A stretch of 21,157 bases of DNA from JAVJSU01 sp040219275 (GTDB taxonomy: Bacteria > Chloroflexota > Anaerolineae > Aggregatilineales > Phototrophicaceae): NCBI GenBank assembly GCA_040219275.1, contig JAVJSU010000097.1, forward strand, positions 1-21,157. Reading direction: 5' to 3'. Below the pieces are notes generated by a model. That model did no database searches. It worked only from the letters and a program-made list of their open reading frames with translations, and had not been told where the DNA came from. Shown piece by piece: positions 14,844 to 21,157 of this stretch (position 1 is the first letter of the stretch; each line of letters opens with the position of its first letter). The translations under genes and the position numbers were made by a program.

Positions 14844-15068
14844 TTGATTGTGGACCTGAGGGTCTCAGTTCCGTTAACTAGGCATAAGCTGTACTTCGAT
14901 ATTCCTCTGCCCGCCTCAACCGAAAGTGATTTGCGTAATCCCGATAAAGCCCAACTCCGCACTGACATCTTAACAATGCGCGAACAGGGCATGAGCTACC
15001 GCCAAATTGGCGTAGCGCTTGATATCCACTGGACGCGGCTAAGTCAGATCGTTAATCGCTCAGAGTAA
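14844..15068 (+). CDS. Small helix-turn-helix ORF, probably a gene fragment
   Basis: This 74-codon frame begins with TTG and has no ribosome site. Upstream it stays open back to a TAG at 14802, through the terminator, so the first codon is arbitrary. The last 35 residues, TMREQGMSYRQIGVALDIHWTRLSQIVNR, form a helix-turn-helix like those of sigma region 4 or the C-terminus of resolvases and IS-associated proteins. The N-terminal half (RHKLYFDIPLPASTESDLRNPDK) is unrecognised. It stands alone between a terminator and gene scraps, so a decayed mobile-element gene is the likeliest reading. It could be a real small DNA-binding protein. Confidence 0.4.
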   Translation: MIVDLRVSVPLTRHKLYFDIPLPASTESDLRNPDKAQLRTDILTMREQGMSYRQIGVALDIHWTRLSQIVNRSE

Positions 15069-15387
15069 TTTCGATAGTAAAGGTGATAAGTTAGACGGTA
15101 TCCGTATTCGTAACGTGTGCGATTCACAGACATCGTTACAACTTGTAGAATAATGAAATGGATGAAGAAATCAAGAAACTACAAACGTGGATTCAGCTCA
15201 TGATATCTTCATGACAAATGTAGTCAAAGGGCATTTCACGATGGACAAGTTCAAGATTTTTTTGAAAATCAGCTCTCAGGGCTTCTGCAACACGTCCGCC
15301 ACCTACACAGACATTCCCATAGGGGATCGTTTATGGAGTTGAGTTCAAATAGGTATCAATCTATCTCACATTGAATAGCAGTATGAC
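15069..15387. other. Gene-poor spacer with one protein scrap
   Basis: No intact gene lies in these 319 bp. The middle holds a minus-strand coding-like scrap (15193-15330). TTGTAG and CTACAA form an inverted repeat around a short AT-rich stretch near 15147-15184. No terminator was found directly after the SDR gene's 3' end. Confidence 0.5.
15193..15330 (-). pseudogene. C-terminal scrap of an unidentified protein
   Basis: This 45-codon minus-strand frame runs from a TAA to a TGA at 15195-15193 with no start codon at a plausible place. It reads like genuine protein: VCVGGGRVAEALRADF, then KNLELVHREMPFDYICHEDI. I do not recognise the family. It lies on the same strand as, and downstream of, the SDR gene, so it may be the 3' end of a further gene of the pentose locus whose 5' part was deleted. 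Confidence 0.35.
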
Positions 15388-16116
15388 TTAATCTACCTGG
15401 TAAAGCGGCTTTACTACCATAAGCGGAACGATTACATGCGCGGGTAAATTTGCGACGAACAGCACAGAATTCGCAATGTCTTCCGGTTGCAGCATTTTTG
15501 CACGCCGTTCTTCACTAACTGGACTAGCACGTTTGTCAATCAGAGGGGTATTGATCTCACCCGGACAAATAGCGCTTGCCCGAATACCATATTCCCATTC
15601 TTCATCGTTCAGACTATCACTCAAAGAAACCATGGCGCGTTTCGAAGCAGAATAAGCCGCACCTGCCAACTTACTTGCATTGATACCCGCAATAGATGCA
15701 ATGTTAATAATAGTGCCACTTCTCTTCTCGCGCATATGAGGTAGCACGGCACGAATCATATTAAATGTACCCGTGAGGTTGATTTGTAGTACAGAGTCCC
15801 AATCATCCGGTTTCGTATCCGCTACAGATCGGGGATCGGTATTAGTTCCTGCATTATTAACAAGAATATCAACATGACCAAAATTAGAGACGATCTGTTC
15901 CACTGTTGAATTGACGAGATTACGATCTGCAACATCACAGGTACAAATCATTACTTGATCTGTTGCCAGGTCGCGTGTCGCATCTTCGAGAGTGTTCAAT
16001 CGTCGTCCTAAAAATGCAACTTTCGCTCCGGATGATACAAAACTACGGGCAATTGCTCGACCTGCCCCACTCCCAGCACCTGTCACAATTACAACTTTAT
16101 CTTGAATATTAGTCAT
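15388..16116 (-). CDS. Short-chain dehydrogenase/reductase of the pentose locus
   Basis: This 242-residue classical SDR has TGAGSGAGRAIA as the cofactor motif near the N-terminus, ILVNNAGT in the middle, IASIAG as the catalytic Ser segment, and YSASK as the Tyr-x3-Lys pair, followed by AICPGEINTPL. The open frame extends back to a TTG at 16143, but the ATG at 16116 (MTNIQDKVVIVTG) fits the fold and has AGGA upstream. That ATG overlaps the stop of the broken hydrolase frame as ATGA, which arose by rearrangement or reflects an old coupled arrangement. SDRs serve as aldose dehydrogenases in oxidative pentose routes (Caulobacter XylB is one), so a sugar or sugar-acid substrate is likely; the exact one is unknown. 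Confidence 0.85.
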   Translation of the reverse strand: MTNIQDKVVIVTGAGSGAGRAIARSFVSSGAKVAFLGRRLNTLEDATRDLATDQVMICTCDVADRNLVNSTVEQIVSNFGHVDILVNNAGTNTDPRSVADTKPDDWDSVLQINLTGTFNMIRAVLPHMREKRSGTIINIASIAGINASKLAGAAYSASKRAMVSLSDSLNDEEWEYGIRASAICPGEINTPLIDKRASPVSEERRAKMLQPEDIANSVLFVANLPAHVIVPLMVVKPLYQVD

Positions 16117-16356
16117 ATGTTTAACTTTTCCTGTACGAGACAATCATCCAGATGATAATCCATTCCCGGCGCAGATGACTGCCCGTGAGCACGTTGATCG
16201 ACCAGAATCACATCAAATTCTTGTGCAAGTGCATCTCCAGTGCGTCCCCAACAACGCCCATTATCGCCAAATCATGTAACATCACAGGTCTGCCAGAGCC
16301 TGCCCGCCAGTAATGCAAACGGATATCATCGAGTTGTAAAAATTATCTTGCCACAT
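16113..16356 (-). pseudogene. Alpha/beta hydrolase, N-terminal fragment with two frameshifts
   Basis: ATG at 16356 has a good ribosome site (AAGGA, 5-nt spacing) and begins MWQDNF. The continuing homology is in another frame: LQLDDIRLHYWRAGSGRPVMLH, then in a third frame FGDNGRCWGRTGDALAQ and EFDVILVDQRAHGQSSAPG. Joined, these give the start of an alpha/beta hydrolase: oxyanion region HGFGDNG and the strand VDQRAHGQS. Each join needs one extra base, at the T5 run near 16339 and at the CATGATTTGG near 16280, so both are single-base losses. The protein then stops at the SDR start, so about two thirds of a normal ~270-residue hydrolase, including the nucleophile and catalytic His, is gone. Before breakage it may have been the lactonase of the pentose route. 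Confidence 0.8.
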
Positions 16357-16387
16357 ATAGTTCCTTCGCTCTCATCAAGCCAGGCTG

Positions 16388-16402
16388 ATTGTAATCCACA
16401 AT
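16388..16402. promoter_or_regulatory. Candidate GntR-type operator
   Basis: ATTGT-AATCC-ACAAT is a perfect inverted repeat with the GT...AC core typical of GntR-family sites. It lies between the FadR-type regulator gene and the start of the broken hydrolase/SDR unit, where an operator would be expected. Confidence 0.35.
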
Positions 16403-16408
16403 TGCCCC

Positions 16409-17116
16409 CTAAAAGTTGTCAATATCACTACGCACGATACTACGCTCAATATCGAGTATATGCTGGTACATCATTTCACGTGCGCCTTCAGGATTACGCT
16501 CTTTGATAGCATGTGCAATAAGTTGGTGAAAGTGAACCGCCTTCTGTGGACCACCCGGTATGCGATTAGTGAAACGACGACCATCCAAAAATAAATCACT
16601 TAATGCCGAGAGAAGTCTGGATAAGACAGGATTATGGGCAGCAAGAAATATGAGTTCATGAAAGCGAACATCTGGATCTACAAAATCAAGCCCCTTGCTA
16701 AGCGAATCTTCCATTTCATTAGCAGCAACCTTAATCGCTTCCATTTCAGCAGGGGTCGCCCGTGTAGCCGCCAGAGCTGCAACTTCTGGTTCAAGAACCT
16801 TACGGGTTTCAAGGATGTGGTGGAAAGATTGTTTTTCCAAAAAATCCAACTGTGCAACTAGACCCTCATCTTCATCCGTTTGTAAGGTCTCCAGACTTGC
16901 AGAAACGAATGTGCCCCGCCCCTGAGTAACTTCAAGAATGCCCAGTGTTTCTAAAACACGATATGCCTCGCGAACCGAAGCTTGACCAACGTCAAGGTTT
17001 TTCGCCATTGCAGTCACGGTCGGCAATTGCTCTCCAGGTTTATATACTCCCTTTAGCAATTCAGCTTTGATATTTTCGAGAACTGTTTCATAAATTAACG
17101 AATGCTTTTTCGCCAT
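16409..17116 (-). CDS. FadR-subfamily GntR transcriptional regulator
   Basis: This 235-residue regulator has an N-terminal GntR winged helix (LKGVYKPGEQLPTVTAMAKNLDVGQASVREAYRVLETLGILEVTQGRGTFV in segments) and a C-terminal all-helical FCD domain. The FCD metal-ligand pattern is visible: D and H in DPDVRFHELIFLAAHNPVL, and H in the later FHQLIAHAIKERN and QHI segments. The frame opens at a TTG (17131), but ATG at 17116 is the better start. FCD regulators commonly bind sugar acids or other carboxylates, which fits a pentonate locus. It lies between two broken genes, downstream of the dehydratase gene on the same strand. A repeated TCCAATACTA just upstream suggests autoregulation. Confidence 0.88.
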   Translation of the reverse strand: MAKKHSLIYETVLENIKAELLKGVYKPGEQLPTVTAMAKNLDVGQASVREAYRVLETLGILEVTQGRGTFVSASLETLQTDEDEGLVAQLDFLEKQSFHHILETRKVLEPEVAALAATRATPAEMEAIKVAANEMEDSLSKGLDFVDPDVRFHELIFLAAHNPVLSRLLSALSDLFLDGRRFTNRIPGGPQKAVHFHQLIAHAIKERNPEGAREMMYQHILDIERSIVRSDIDNF

Positions 17117-17126
17117 AATCACAAAT

Positions 17127-17189
17127 TCCAATACTACGTAATCCGGTTAACTCAGGATAATTGTAAGGATAAAATCACGTCCAATACTA
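17127..17189. repeat. 10-bp direct repeat upstream of the GntR regulator gene
   Basis: TCCAATACTA occurs at 17127-17136 and 17180-17189, 53 bp apart start to start, or about five helical turns. The first copy lies just before the chosen ATG. It may be part of an operator for the FadR-type regulator, or chance. Confidence 0.3.
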
Positions 17190-17231
17190 TCACAACGTTT
17201 ACCTGAACAACTATACAGAGGGAAAAGTGGA

Positions 17232-17677
17232 TTACCCGGTAGATGCTCGGGTTTGTTCCCGGTTGACCAGACACCAAATTTGCTTAGGGTTCGCATCCAT
17301 TGCGGTATCAATGATGGCATTAACATATGAACCTTCGCGTAATAATGCTACGAATTTACGGAGTTGCCCGGTTGTCCGTCCACGTTCACCTGTAGACGAG
17401 AAAGCCCTAGACCTGTTTCCCAATCTGCTGTGTCTAACAATATATCGCCGAGAGCTTCAATCTCATCTGCAACAGTATCCAAAAAATCTTCAATCTTTTC
17501 GGCTGGATAAGTACGTGTTTCTTTATAGGCTTCTGTTGCTACCTTCACAGCACGGTCAATTTCGTGGGGAGTCGCGTTGAAAAATTGTTGTGTTCCAACT
17601 TCTTTTGTTCGTGGGTTAACACTTGTAAAAATTTGACTGCCTTCTTGACTGCGTTTTCCAGCAATGAACTGGCTCAT
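17232..17677 (-). pseudogene. Alpha-ketoglutarate-semialdehyde dehydrogenase, frameshifted and truncated
   Basis: ATG at 17677 has AGGAGAG and follows the dehydratase gene by 11 bp. The first frame gives the N-terminus of a KGSADH-type aldehyde dehydrogenase: FTSVNPRTKEVG, ATPHEIDRAVKVATEAY, EKIEDFLDTVADEIEALGD, then WETGLGLSRL. After that it reads nonsense to a stop at 17348. The family's next segment, GERGRTTGQLRKFVALLREGS and IDTAMDANP, is intact one frame over, so one base was lost near 17396 (CTACAGGT for CTAACAGGT). Homology ends near 17290, and some 380 residues, including the cofactor site and catalytic Cys, are missing. The intact enzyme would make alpha-ketoglutarate, the last step of a Weimberg pathway. 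Confidence 0.85.
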
Positions 17678-17688
17678 TTTGTACTCTC

Positions 17689-19680
17689 CTATAAAGCATT
17701 TATTGTTTTTAAACCTGCTTGTAAAATTTCATAGATACGATCTGAATCATAGACACATCCGCCCCATGTTCCGCCACTTACTTGCTGTAAAACTGCCCAT
17801 ATCCGCGTATCATCGGGTAAATCAGGATGCGGATTAACATCTGGGTGTGTCTCCCGATTTGCGAGTAGAGCCTGTGCTTCATCAGGCGTTAAGCTACGCT
17901 CTGCTGTCCCTACACAATTTACCTCACCTACTAAATTAGCGCGGTCAATGCGTATTTCGATAATGTCCCCATCACGTAATTTTCCGATAGGTCCTCCGGC
18001 AAGTGCCTCAGGACCAATATGCCCGATACATGCACCTGTTGAAACACCAGAAAAGCGTCCATCCGTGATAATCGGTACTGTTTTGCCCCAGGGGATGAAT
18101 TTTAGTGCCGAAGTGATCTGGTAAGTTTCTTCCATACCTGTTCCAGTCGGACCGACCCCGATTAGAACTATAACATTACCGGCTTGAATAGGATTATCGC
18201 TTTGCCCTTTAATCGCTTGAATAGCCGCGCGTTCCGAGGTGAAAACTCGTGCTACCCCTGTATGGTGATATACCTGATTTTCGTCAACCACATCGGCAGA
18301 AATTGCCGTTGCTTTGATGACTGATCCCTGAGGTGCGATGTTACCTGTTGGGAATACAACTGTGCTTGTTAAGCCCTCCTGTCGGGCCTTATCAGGTGAC
18401 ATAATGACATTATCGGGGTCGATCTTATCTTCAGATTGCAATTTTTCGCGGACTTTTTTGCGACGCTCACTTTCTTCCCACCAATCGAGGACAGTTGAAA
18501 GCTTCTCGCCTGTAACGGTCAAAACATCAAGATTAAGCAAGCCCATTTCCCGTAGATGTAACATCACTTCGGGTACACCACCTGCCATGAATGCCTGTAC
18601 CGTGACATAGTTTCGCGGTCCATTGGGTAAAGTATCAACTATGCGTGGCGTACTACGGTTAATGTGTTCCCAATCTTGGACTGTTGGTGGTTTTAAGCCA
18701 GCCGCATGAGCAATCGCGGGGATGTGAAGTAAGAGGTTAGTTGAACCACCAAAGGCTGCATGAATCAACATTGCATTTTCTAGTGCTTCCTGTGTCAGAA
18801 TTGCTCCCAGTGGAATCTTAAGGTCTTTCAGACGTAAAAGGGCTACAGCAGATCGGTGTGCCAGATCATACCATATAGGTTCGCCGGAAGGGGCAAGCGC
18901 ACTATGCGGTAAAGCCATGCCAAATCCTTCCGCTACAACCTGTGCTGTGGCGGCTGTTCCCAGAAATTGGCATCCACCACCAGATGACCCACAAGCACGA
19001 CAGCCCATTTCAGCCGCATATTCAAGACTAATCATGTCATGTGCAAAACGTGCGCCAATTGTTTGAACCTTTCCAGCATCCTCGGCATTATCAGCAGGCA
19101 AGGTAACACCGCCCGGTACAATGATGCCCGGTTTATCACCACTTCCTGCCAGAGCCATCATCATCGCCGGCAAACCCTTATCACAAGTCGCCACACCCAT
19201 CACACCATCACGCGTTGGTAAAGACCGAATCAAACGTCTCATCACTTGAGCGGCATCATTACGGTATGGCAGACTATCCATCATACCCTGTGTACCCTGG
19301 GTACGACCATCACAGGGGTCTGTGACATAAGCCGCAAAAGGAATGGCATTATTCTCACGAATTGTTTCGGCCGCCGCTTTGACCAAAAGATGGACTTCCC
19401 AATGACCGGTATGATAGCCAAGAGCTAAGGGGCTACCATCTTCTGCACGTAAACCCCCGTGCGTACTGAGTATCAAAAATTGATCGCGATTGACCTCTTC
19501 GGGATTCCAGCCCATACCTGCATTTTGTGTCATCGCAAAAAGATTGCCACTTGGCTCATTTCGTAGCATTTCTTCTGTTAAAGGTAGCGACCCTTCTATG
19601 GGTGGCGCATGAGTTCTGGTTTCATCAATCCCCTCTGTCGAGGGCATTAAATCATTGAATGAATATTTCTTCTGTGTCAT
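17689..19680 (-). CDS. YjhG/YagF-type D-xylonate dehydratase (IlvD/Edd family)
   Basis: This 663-residue enzyme dehydrates a sugar acid, most likely D-xylonate, to the 2-keto-3-deoxy acid. It matches the long YjhG/YagF branch of IlvD/Edd (about 655 aa) almost end to end: PSGNLFAMTQNAGMGW, ALGYHTGHWE, MDSLPYRNDAA, HAAFGGSTNLLLHIPAIAHA, LTSTVVFPTGNIAPQGSVIK, GTGMEETYQ, FSGVSTGACIGHIGPEAL. The Fe-S cysteine set is present: C123 (DPCDG), C166 (ATCDKG) and C237 (GGGCQF). ATG at 19680 follows AAGG with 8-nt spacing. It heads the minus-strand transcript toward the broken KGSADH and is divergent from the FAH-family gene. It appears intact although its pathway partners are broken. Related acids such as arabinonate are possible substrates. 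Confidence 0.93.
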   Translation of the reverse strand: MTQKKYSFNDLMPSTEGIDETRTHAPPIEGSLPLTEEMLRNEPSGNLFAMTQNAGMGWNPEEVNRDQFLILSTHGGLRAEDGSPLALGYHTGHWEVHLLVKAAAETIRENNAIPFAAYVTDPCDGRTQGTQGMMDSLPYRNDAAQVMRRLIRSLPTRDGVMGVATCDKGLPAMMMALAGSGDKPGIIVPGGVTLPADNAEDAGKVQTIGARFAHDMISLEYAAEMGCRACGSSGGGCQFLGTAATAQVVAEGFGMALPHSALAPSGEPIWYDLAHRSAVALLRLKDLKIPLGAILTQEALENAMLIHAAFGGSTNLLLHIPAIAHAAGLKPPTVQDWEHINRSTPRIVDTLPNGPRNYVTVQAFMAGGVPEVMLHLREMGLLNLDVLTVTGEKLSTVLDWWEESERRKKVREKLQSEDKIDPDNVIMSPDKARQEGLTSTVVFPTGNIAPQGSVIKATAISADVVDENQVYHHTGVARVFTSERAAIQAIKGQSDNPIQAGNVIVLIGVGPTGTGMEETYQITSALKFIPWGKTVPIITDGRFSGVSTGACIGHIGPEALAGGPIGKLRDGDIIEIRIDRANLVGEVNCVGTAERSLTPDEAQALLANRETHPDVNPHPDLPDDTRIWAVLQQVSGGTWGGCVYDSDRIYEILQAGLKTINAL

Positions 19681-19865
19681 TTGAAAAGCCTTTGTGACTT
19701 CGCTTTTTTATTTATCAGAACATATTATGAAGCAACTTCCATCGGATTTCGTACTCAGATACTGGATATTTGATTTTTAATGGCTTGCGATAAATCTTTT
19801 TTTATGTTAAATATAAAATTCATTAAACCTTTAATCAATTCTTGTTTTTTAAAAGGATTTTGTCA
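19681..19865. promoter_or_regulatory. Divergent promoter region of the pentonate genes
   Basis: These 185 AT-rich bp separate the dehydratase gene (minus) from the FAH-family gene (plus). On the plus strand, TTGCGA (19785-19790) followed after 17 bp by TAAATA is a poor promoter match. AAGGA sits 8 nt before the FAH-family ATG. No clear GntR operator was found here. Confidence 0.45.
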
Positions 19866-20762
19866 ATGGGTATCGCCCTTATTCGTTTTTATCATCCACA
19901 GAAGGGTGTCAGAATCGGTGTTTATAGTGGTGAAACAGTTTACGATGTGACGGAAAAACTTGCCTCATCTACGGAATGGTTTCAGAAAAGTGTCGGACGT
20001 GTAAATGAAGCAATCGAAGAATTAGAGAATCTTGCTAATCAATCCTCGACTACTTATCAGGTTTCTGAATTAGAAAATGCCCCCTCACCGGACACGCTAC
20101 ACTGGCTCGCCCCTGTTGACCAACAGGAAGTCTGGGCATCTGGCGTGACATATGAGCGAAGTCGGGAAGCGCGTCAGGAAGAATCTGTCGATGGTGGTGA
20201 TATTTATGCCCGTGTTTATGCGGCGGAACGTCCAGAATTATTTATGAAAGCGGTTGGATGGCGTGTTGTCGGACACCGTGGAGCGGTCGGTATTCGTCAC
20301 GACTCAACATGGTCAGTCCCGGAACCTGAACTCGCTTTAGCACTGAATCCGGCTTTAGAAGTGATCGGCTTTTCAGTTGCTAATGATATGAGTAGCCGTG
20401 ACATTGAAGGCGAAAATCCGCTTTACTTACCACAAGCGAAAATGTATACGGCATCCTGTGCATTAGGTGCAGGCATTACCCTACAAACAGCTGATTCATG
20501 GCCCGAAACAACAATCCGCCTCAAAATTACCCGTGATGGGGAAACAGCTTTTGAAGGTTCCGTAGAAACGGCACGTATTCACCGCAAGCTAAGTGAATTG
20601 GTTGAGTATCTCGGGCGAGCATATACCTTCCCTGATGGTGTCGTATTGCTCACGGGCACAGGGCTTGTTCCTTCCGGTGAATTTACCTTAGCCGCAGGTG
20701 ATGTGGTTGAAATTGCAATTGATGATATAGGCAAGCTCATCAACACGGTGAAAATTGTTTAG
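19866..20762 (+). CDS. FAH-family enzyme, probable 2-keto-3-deoxy-pentonate dehydratase
   Basis: This 298-residue protein of the fumarylacetoacetate-hydrolase superfamily probably converts 2-keto-3-deoxy-xylonate or -arabinonate to alpha-ketoglutarate semialdehyde. It has the sugar-acid branch signature: WASGVTYERSREAR (90-103), then RVYAAERPELFMKA and VGIRHDSTWSVPEPELALAL with metal ligands E153 and E155, and ANDMSSRDIEGENPLYLPQAK with D174. Length equals the archaeal 2-keto-3-deoxy-arabinonate dehydratase type. The open frame reaches a TTG at 19842, but ATG at 19866 has AAGGA at 8-nt spacing. It is divergent from the xylonate-dehydratase gene, the preceding enzyme of the route. A hydrolase acting on a diketo acid is the main alternative. 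Confidence 0.85.
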   Translation: MGIALIRFYHPQKGVRIGVYSGETVYDVTEKLASSTEWFQKSVGRVNEAIEELENLANQSSTTYQVSELENAPSPDTLHWLAPVDQQEVWASGVTYERSREARQEESVDGGDIYARVYAAERPELFMKAVGWRVVGHRGAVGIRHDSTWSVPEPELALALNPALEVIGFSVANDMSSRDIEGENPLYLPQAKMYTASCALGAGITLQTADSWPETTIRLKITRDGETAFEGSVETARIHRKLSELVEYLGRAYTFPDGVVLLTGTGLVPSGEFTLAAGDVVEIAIDDIGKLINTVKIV

Positions 20763-20792
20763 CATACAGGTTTTAGTTGAGGAAAATAAATA

Positions 20793-21044
20793 ATGTTCAG
20801 GTTATTGTCATTCCCTTTAACCGAAACTGCGCCTGTATGGCCCGGCAATCCACCATCTGCAAAAACAGAGGTCGCTAGCGCTATAGCCGATGGTGATGTT
20901 GCAAACACAACTGTTTTGCATTTGTTTTCTCATTCCGGTACACATCTGGATGCACCCAAGCATTTCAATGATGCGGGTAAAAGTGCCTATCAACTGCCAA
21001 TCGAAAATTATATTTTCTCTAGCAACCGTACACTGAACAAATGA
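20793..21044 (+). pseudogene. Cyclase/kynurenine-formamidase-like protein, C-terminally truncated
   Basis: ATG at 20793 follows GAGGA and lies 30 bp after the FAH-family gene, so the two form an operon. The N-terminus is that of the cyclase family (PF04199): PLTETAPVWPGNPP, then the metal-binding SHSGTHLDAPKHF. The frame ends after 83 codons (LPIENYIFSSNRTLNK), whereas the family runs to about 200-260 residues with a second metal-binding half. The bases after 21020 in all frames do not continue the family, so the gene is cut by a rearrangement rather than a simple frameshift. The remaining enzyme would be inactive. Confidence 0.75.
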
Positions 21045-21156
21045 GCGAGTTGAACAAAAGGAAGTCTCTGGTAAGGTTGAATTTCTCACAAAACAGCCTG
21101 GAGGAGACCCCCAATGTTCAGCTCTAGAAATTATGGTAAATGGCGCAGTCGTTTAA
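21037..21156 (+). pseudogene. C-terminal scrap of an unidentified protein at the window end
   Basis: A frame of 39 codons opens after a TGA at 21034 and ends at the TAA at 21154-21156. It reads RVEQKEVSGKVEFLTKQ, then PGGDPQCSALEIMVNGAVV, which looks like the C-terminus of a real protein of unknown family. It has no start codon or ribosome site and overlaps the end of the truncated cyclase in another frame, marking a join between two unrelated genes. Confidence 0.3.
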
Positions 21157-21157
21157 T

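Noticed and set aside
17232..17290. C-terminal PKQIWCLVNREQTRASTG as part of KGSADH
   Set aside because: It does not match the family's expected PRPDIRRMLIPLGPV region in any frame; it is treated as sequence beyond the truncation point.
1..21157. CRISPR array or phage/defence system
   Set aside because: No regularly spaced repeats, cas genes, phage structural genes or toxin-antitoxin pairs were seen; the accessory DNA is insertion-sequence and pseudogene material.

Overview
The window is a bacterial chromosome segment of moderate GC holding two sugar or sugar-acid catabolic loci, separated and flanked by decayed DNA. The organism cannot be named from sequence alone. An uncultured Chloroflexota (Anaerolineae-like) bacterium is my best guess, from the style of the LIV-type transporter, its non-lipoprotein binding protein and the IS1-like element; this is weak inference.

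Layout. (1) Positions 1-1040 hold insertion-sequence debris: the tail of one transposase, an IS1-family transposase broken at both ends, and an unrecognised ORF. (2) Positions 1151-13014 form one long minus-strand operon. In transcription order it encodes a branched-chain-amino-acid-type (LIV/HAAT) ABC importer (binding protein, two permeases, two ATPases), an aberrant third ABC ATPase without a signature motif, an SDR dehydrogenase, IolC, IolB, IolA/MmsA, a LacD-type class I aldolase and a zinc alcohol dehydrogenase. A divergent IclR-family regulator (13352-14116, plus) probably controls it. (3) Positions 14117-15387 are gene-poor: a transposase-like scrap, a tRNA T-arm-like sequence, a strong terminator, a small HTH ORF and a minus-strand protein scrap. 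(4) Positions 15388-19680 (minus) and 19866-21044 (plus) form a second locus: SDR dehydrogenase, broken alpha/beta hydrolase, FadR-type GntR regulator, broken alpha-ketoglutarate-semialdehyde dehydrogenase, intact YjhG/YagF-type xylonate dehydratase and, divergently, a FAH-family 2-keto-3-deoxy-pentonate dehydratase-like enzyme and a truncated cyclase.

How the genes work together. In the first locus IolB, IolC, the aldolase and IolA form the lower half of myo-inositol catabolism: 5-deoxyglucuronate to 5-keto-2-deoxygluconate, its 6-phosphate, then DHAP plus malonic semialdehyde, then acetyl-CoA. The upper half (iolG, iolE, iolD) is absent from the window, and the importer is of a class not usually tied to inositol. 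The imported substrate may therefore be inositol, with the upper genes elsewhere, or a different compound that enters at 5-deoxyglucuronate or 5-keto-2-deoxygluconate. The second locus has the parts list of an oxidative (Weimberg-type) pentose pathway, but the lactonase candidate and the final dehydrogenase are broken by single-base losses and truncation, so the route looks as if it is being lost.

The most unusual items are the signature-less ATPase in the importer operon, the pairing of a LIV importer with lower-inositol enzymes, intra-operon stem-loops, an orphan consensus Shine-Dalgarno in the operon leader, and the cluster of fresh pseudogenes.
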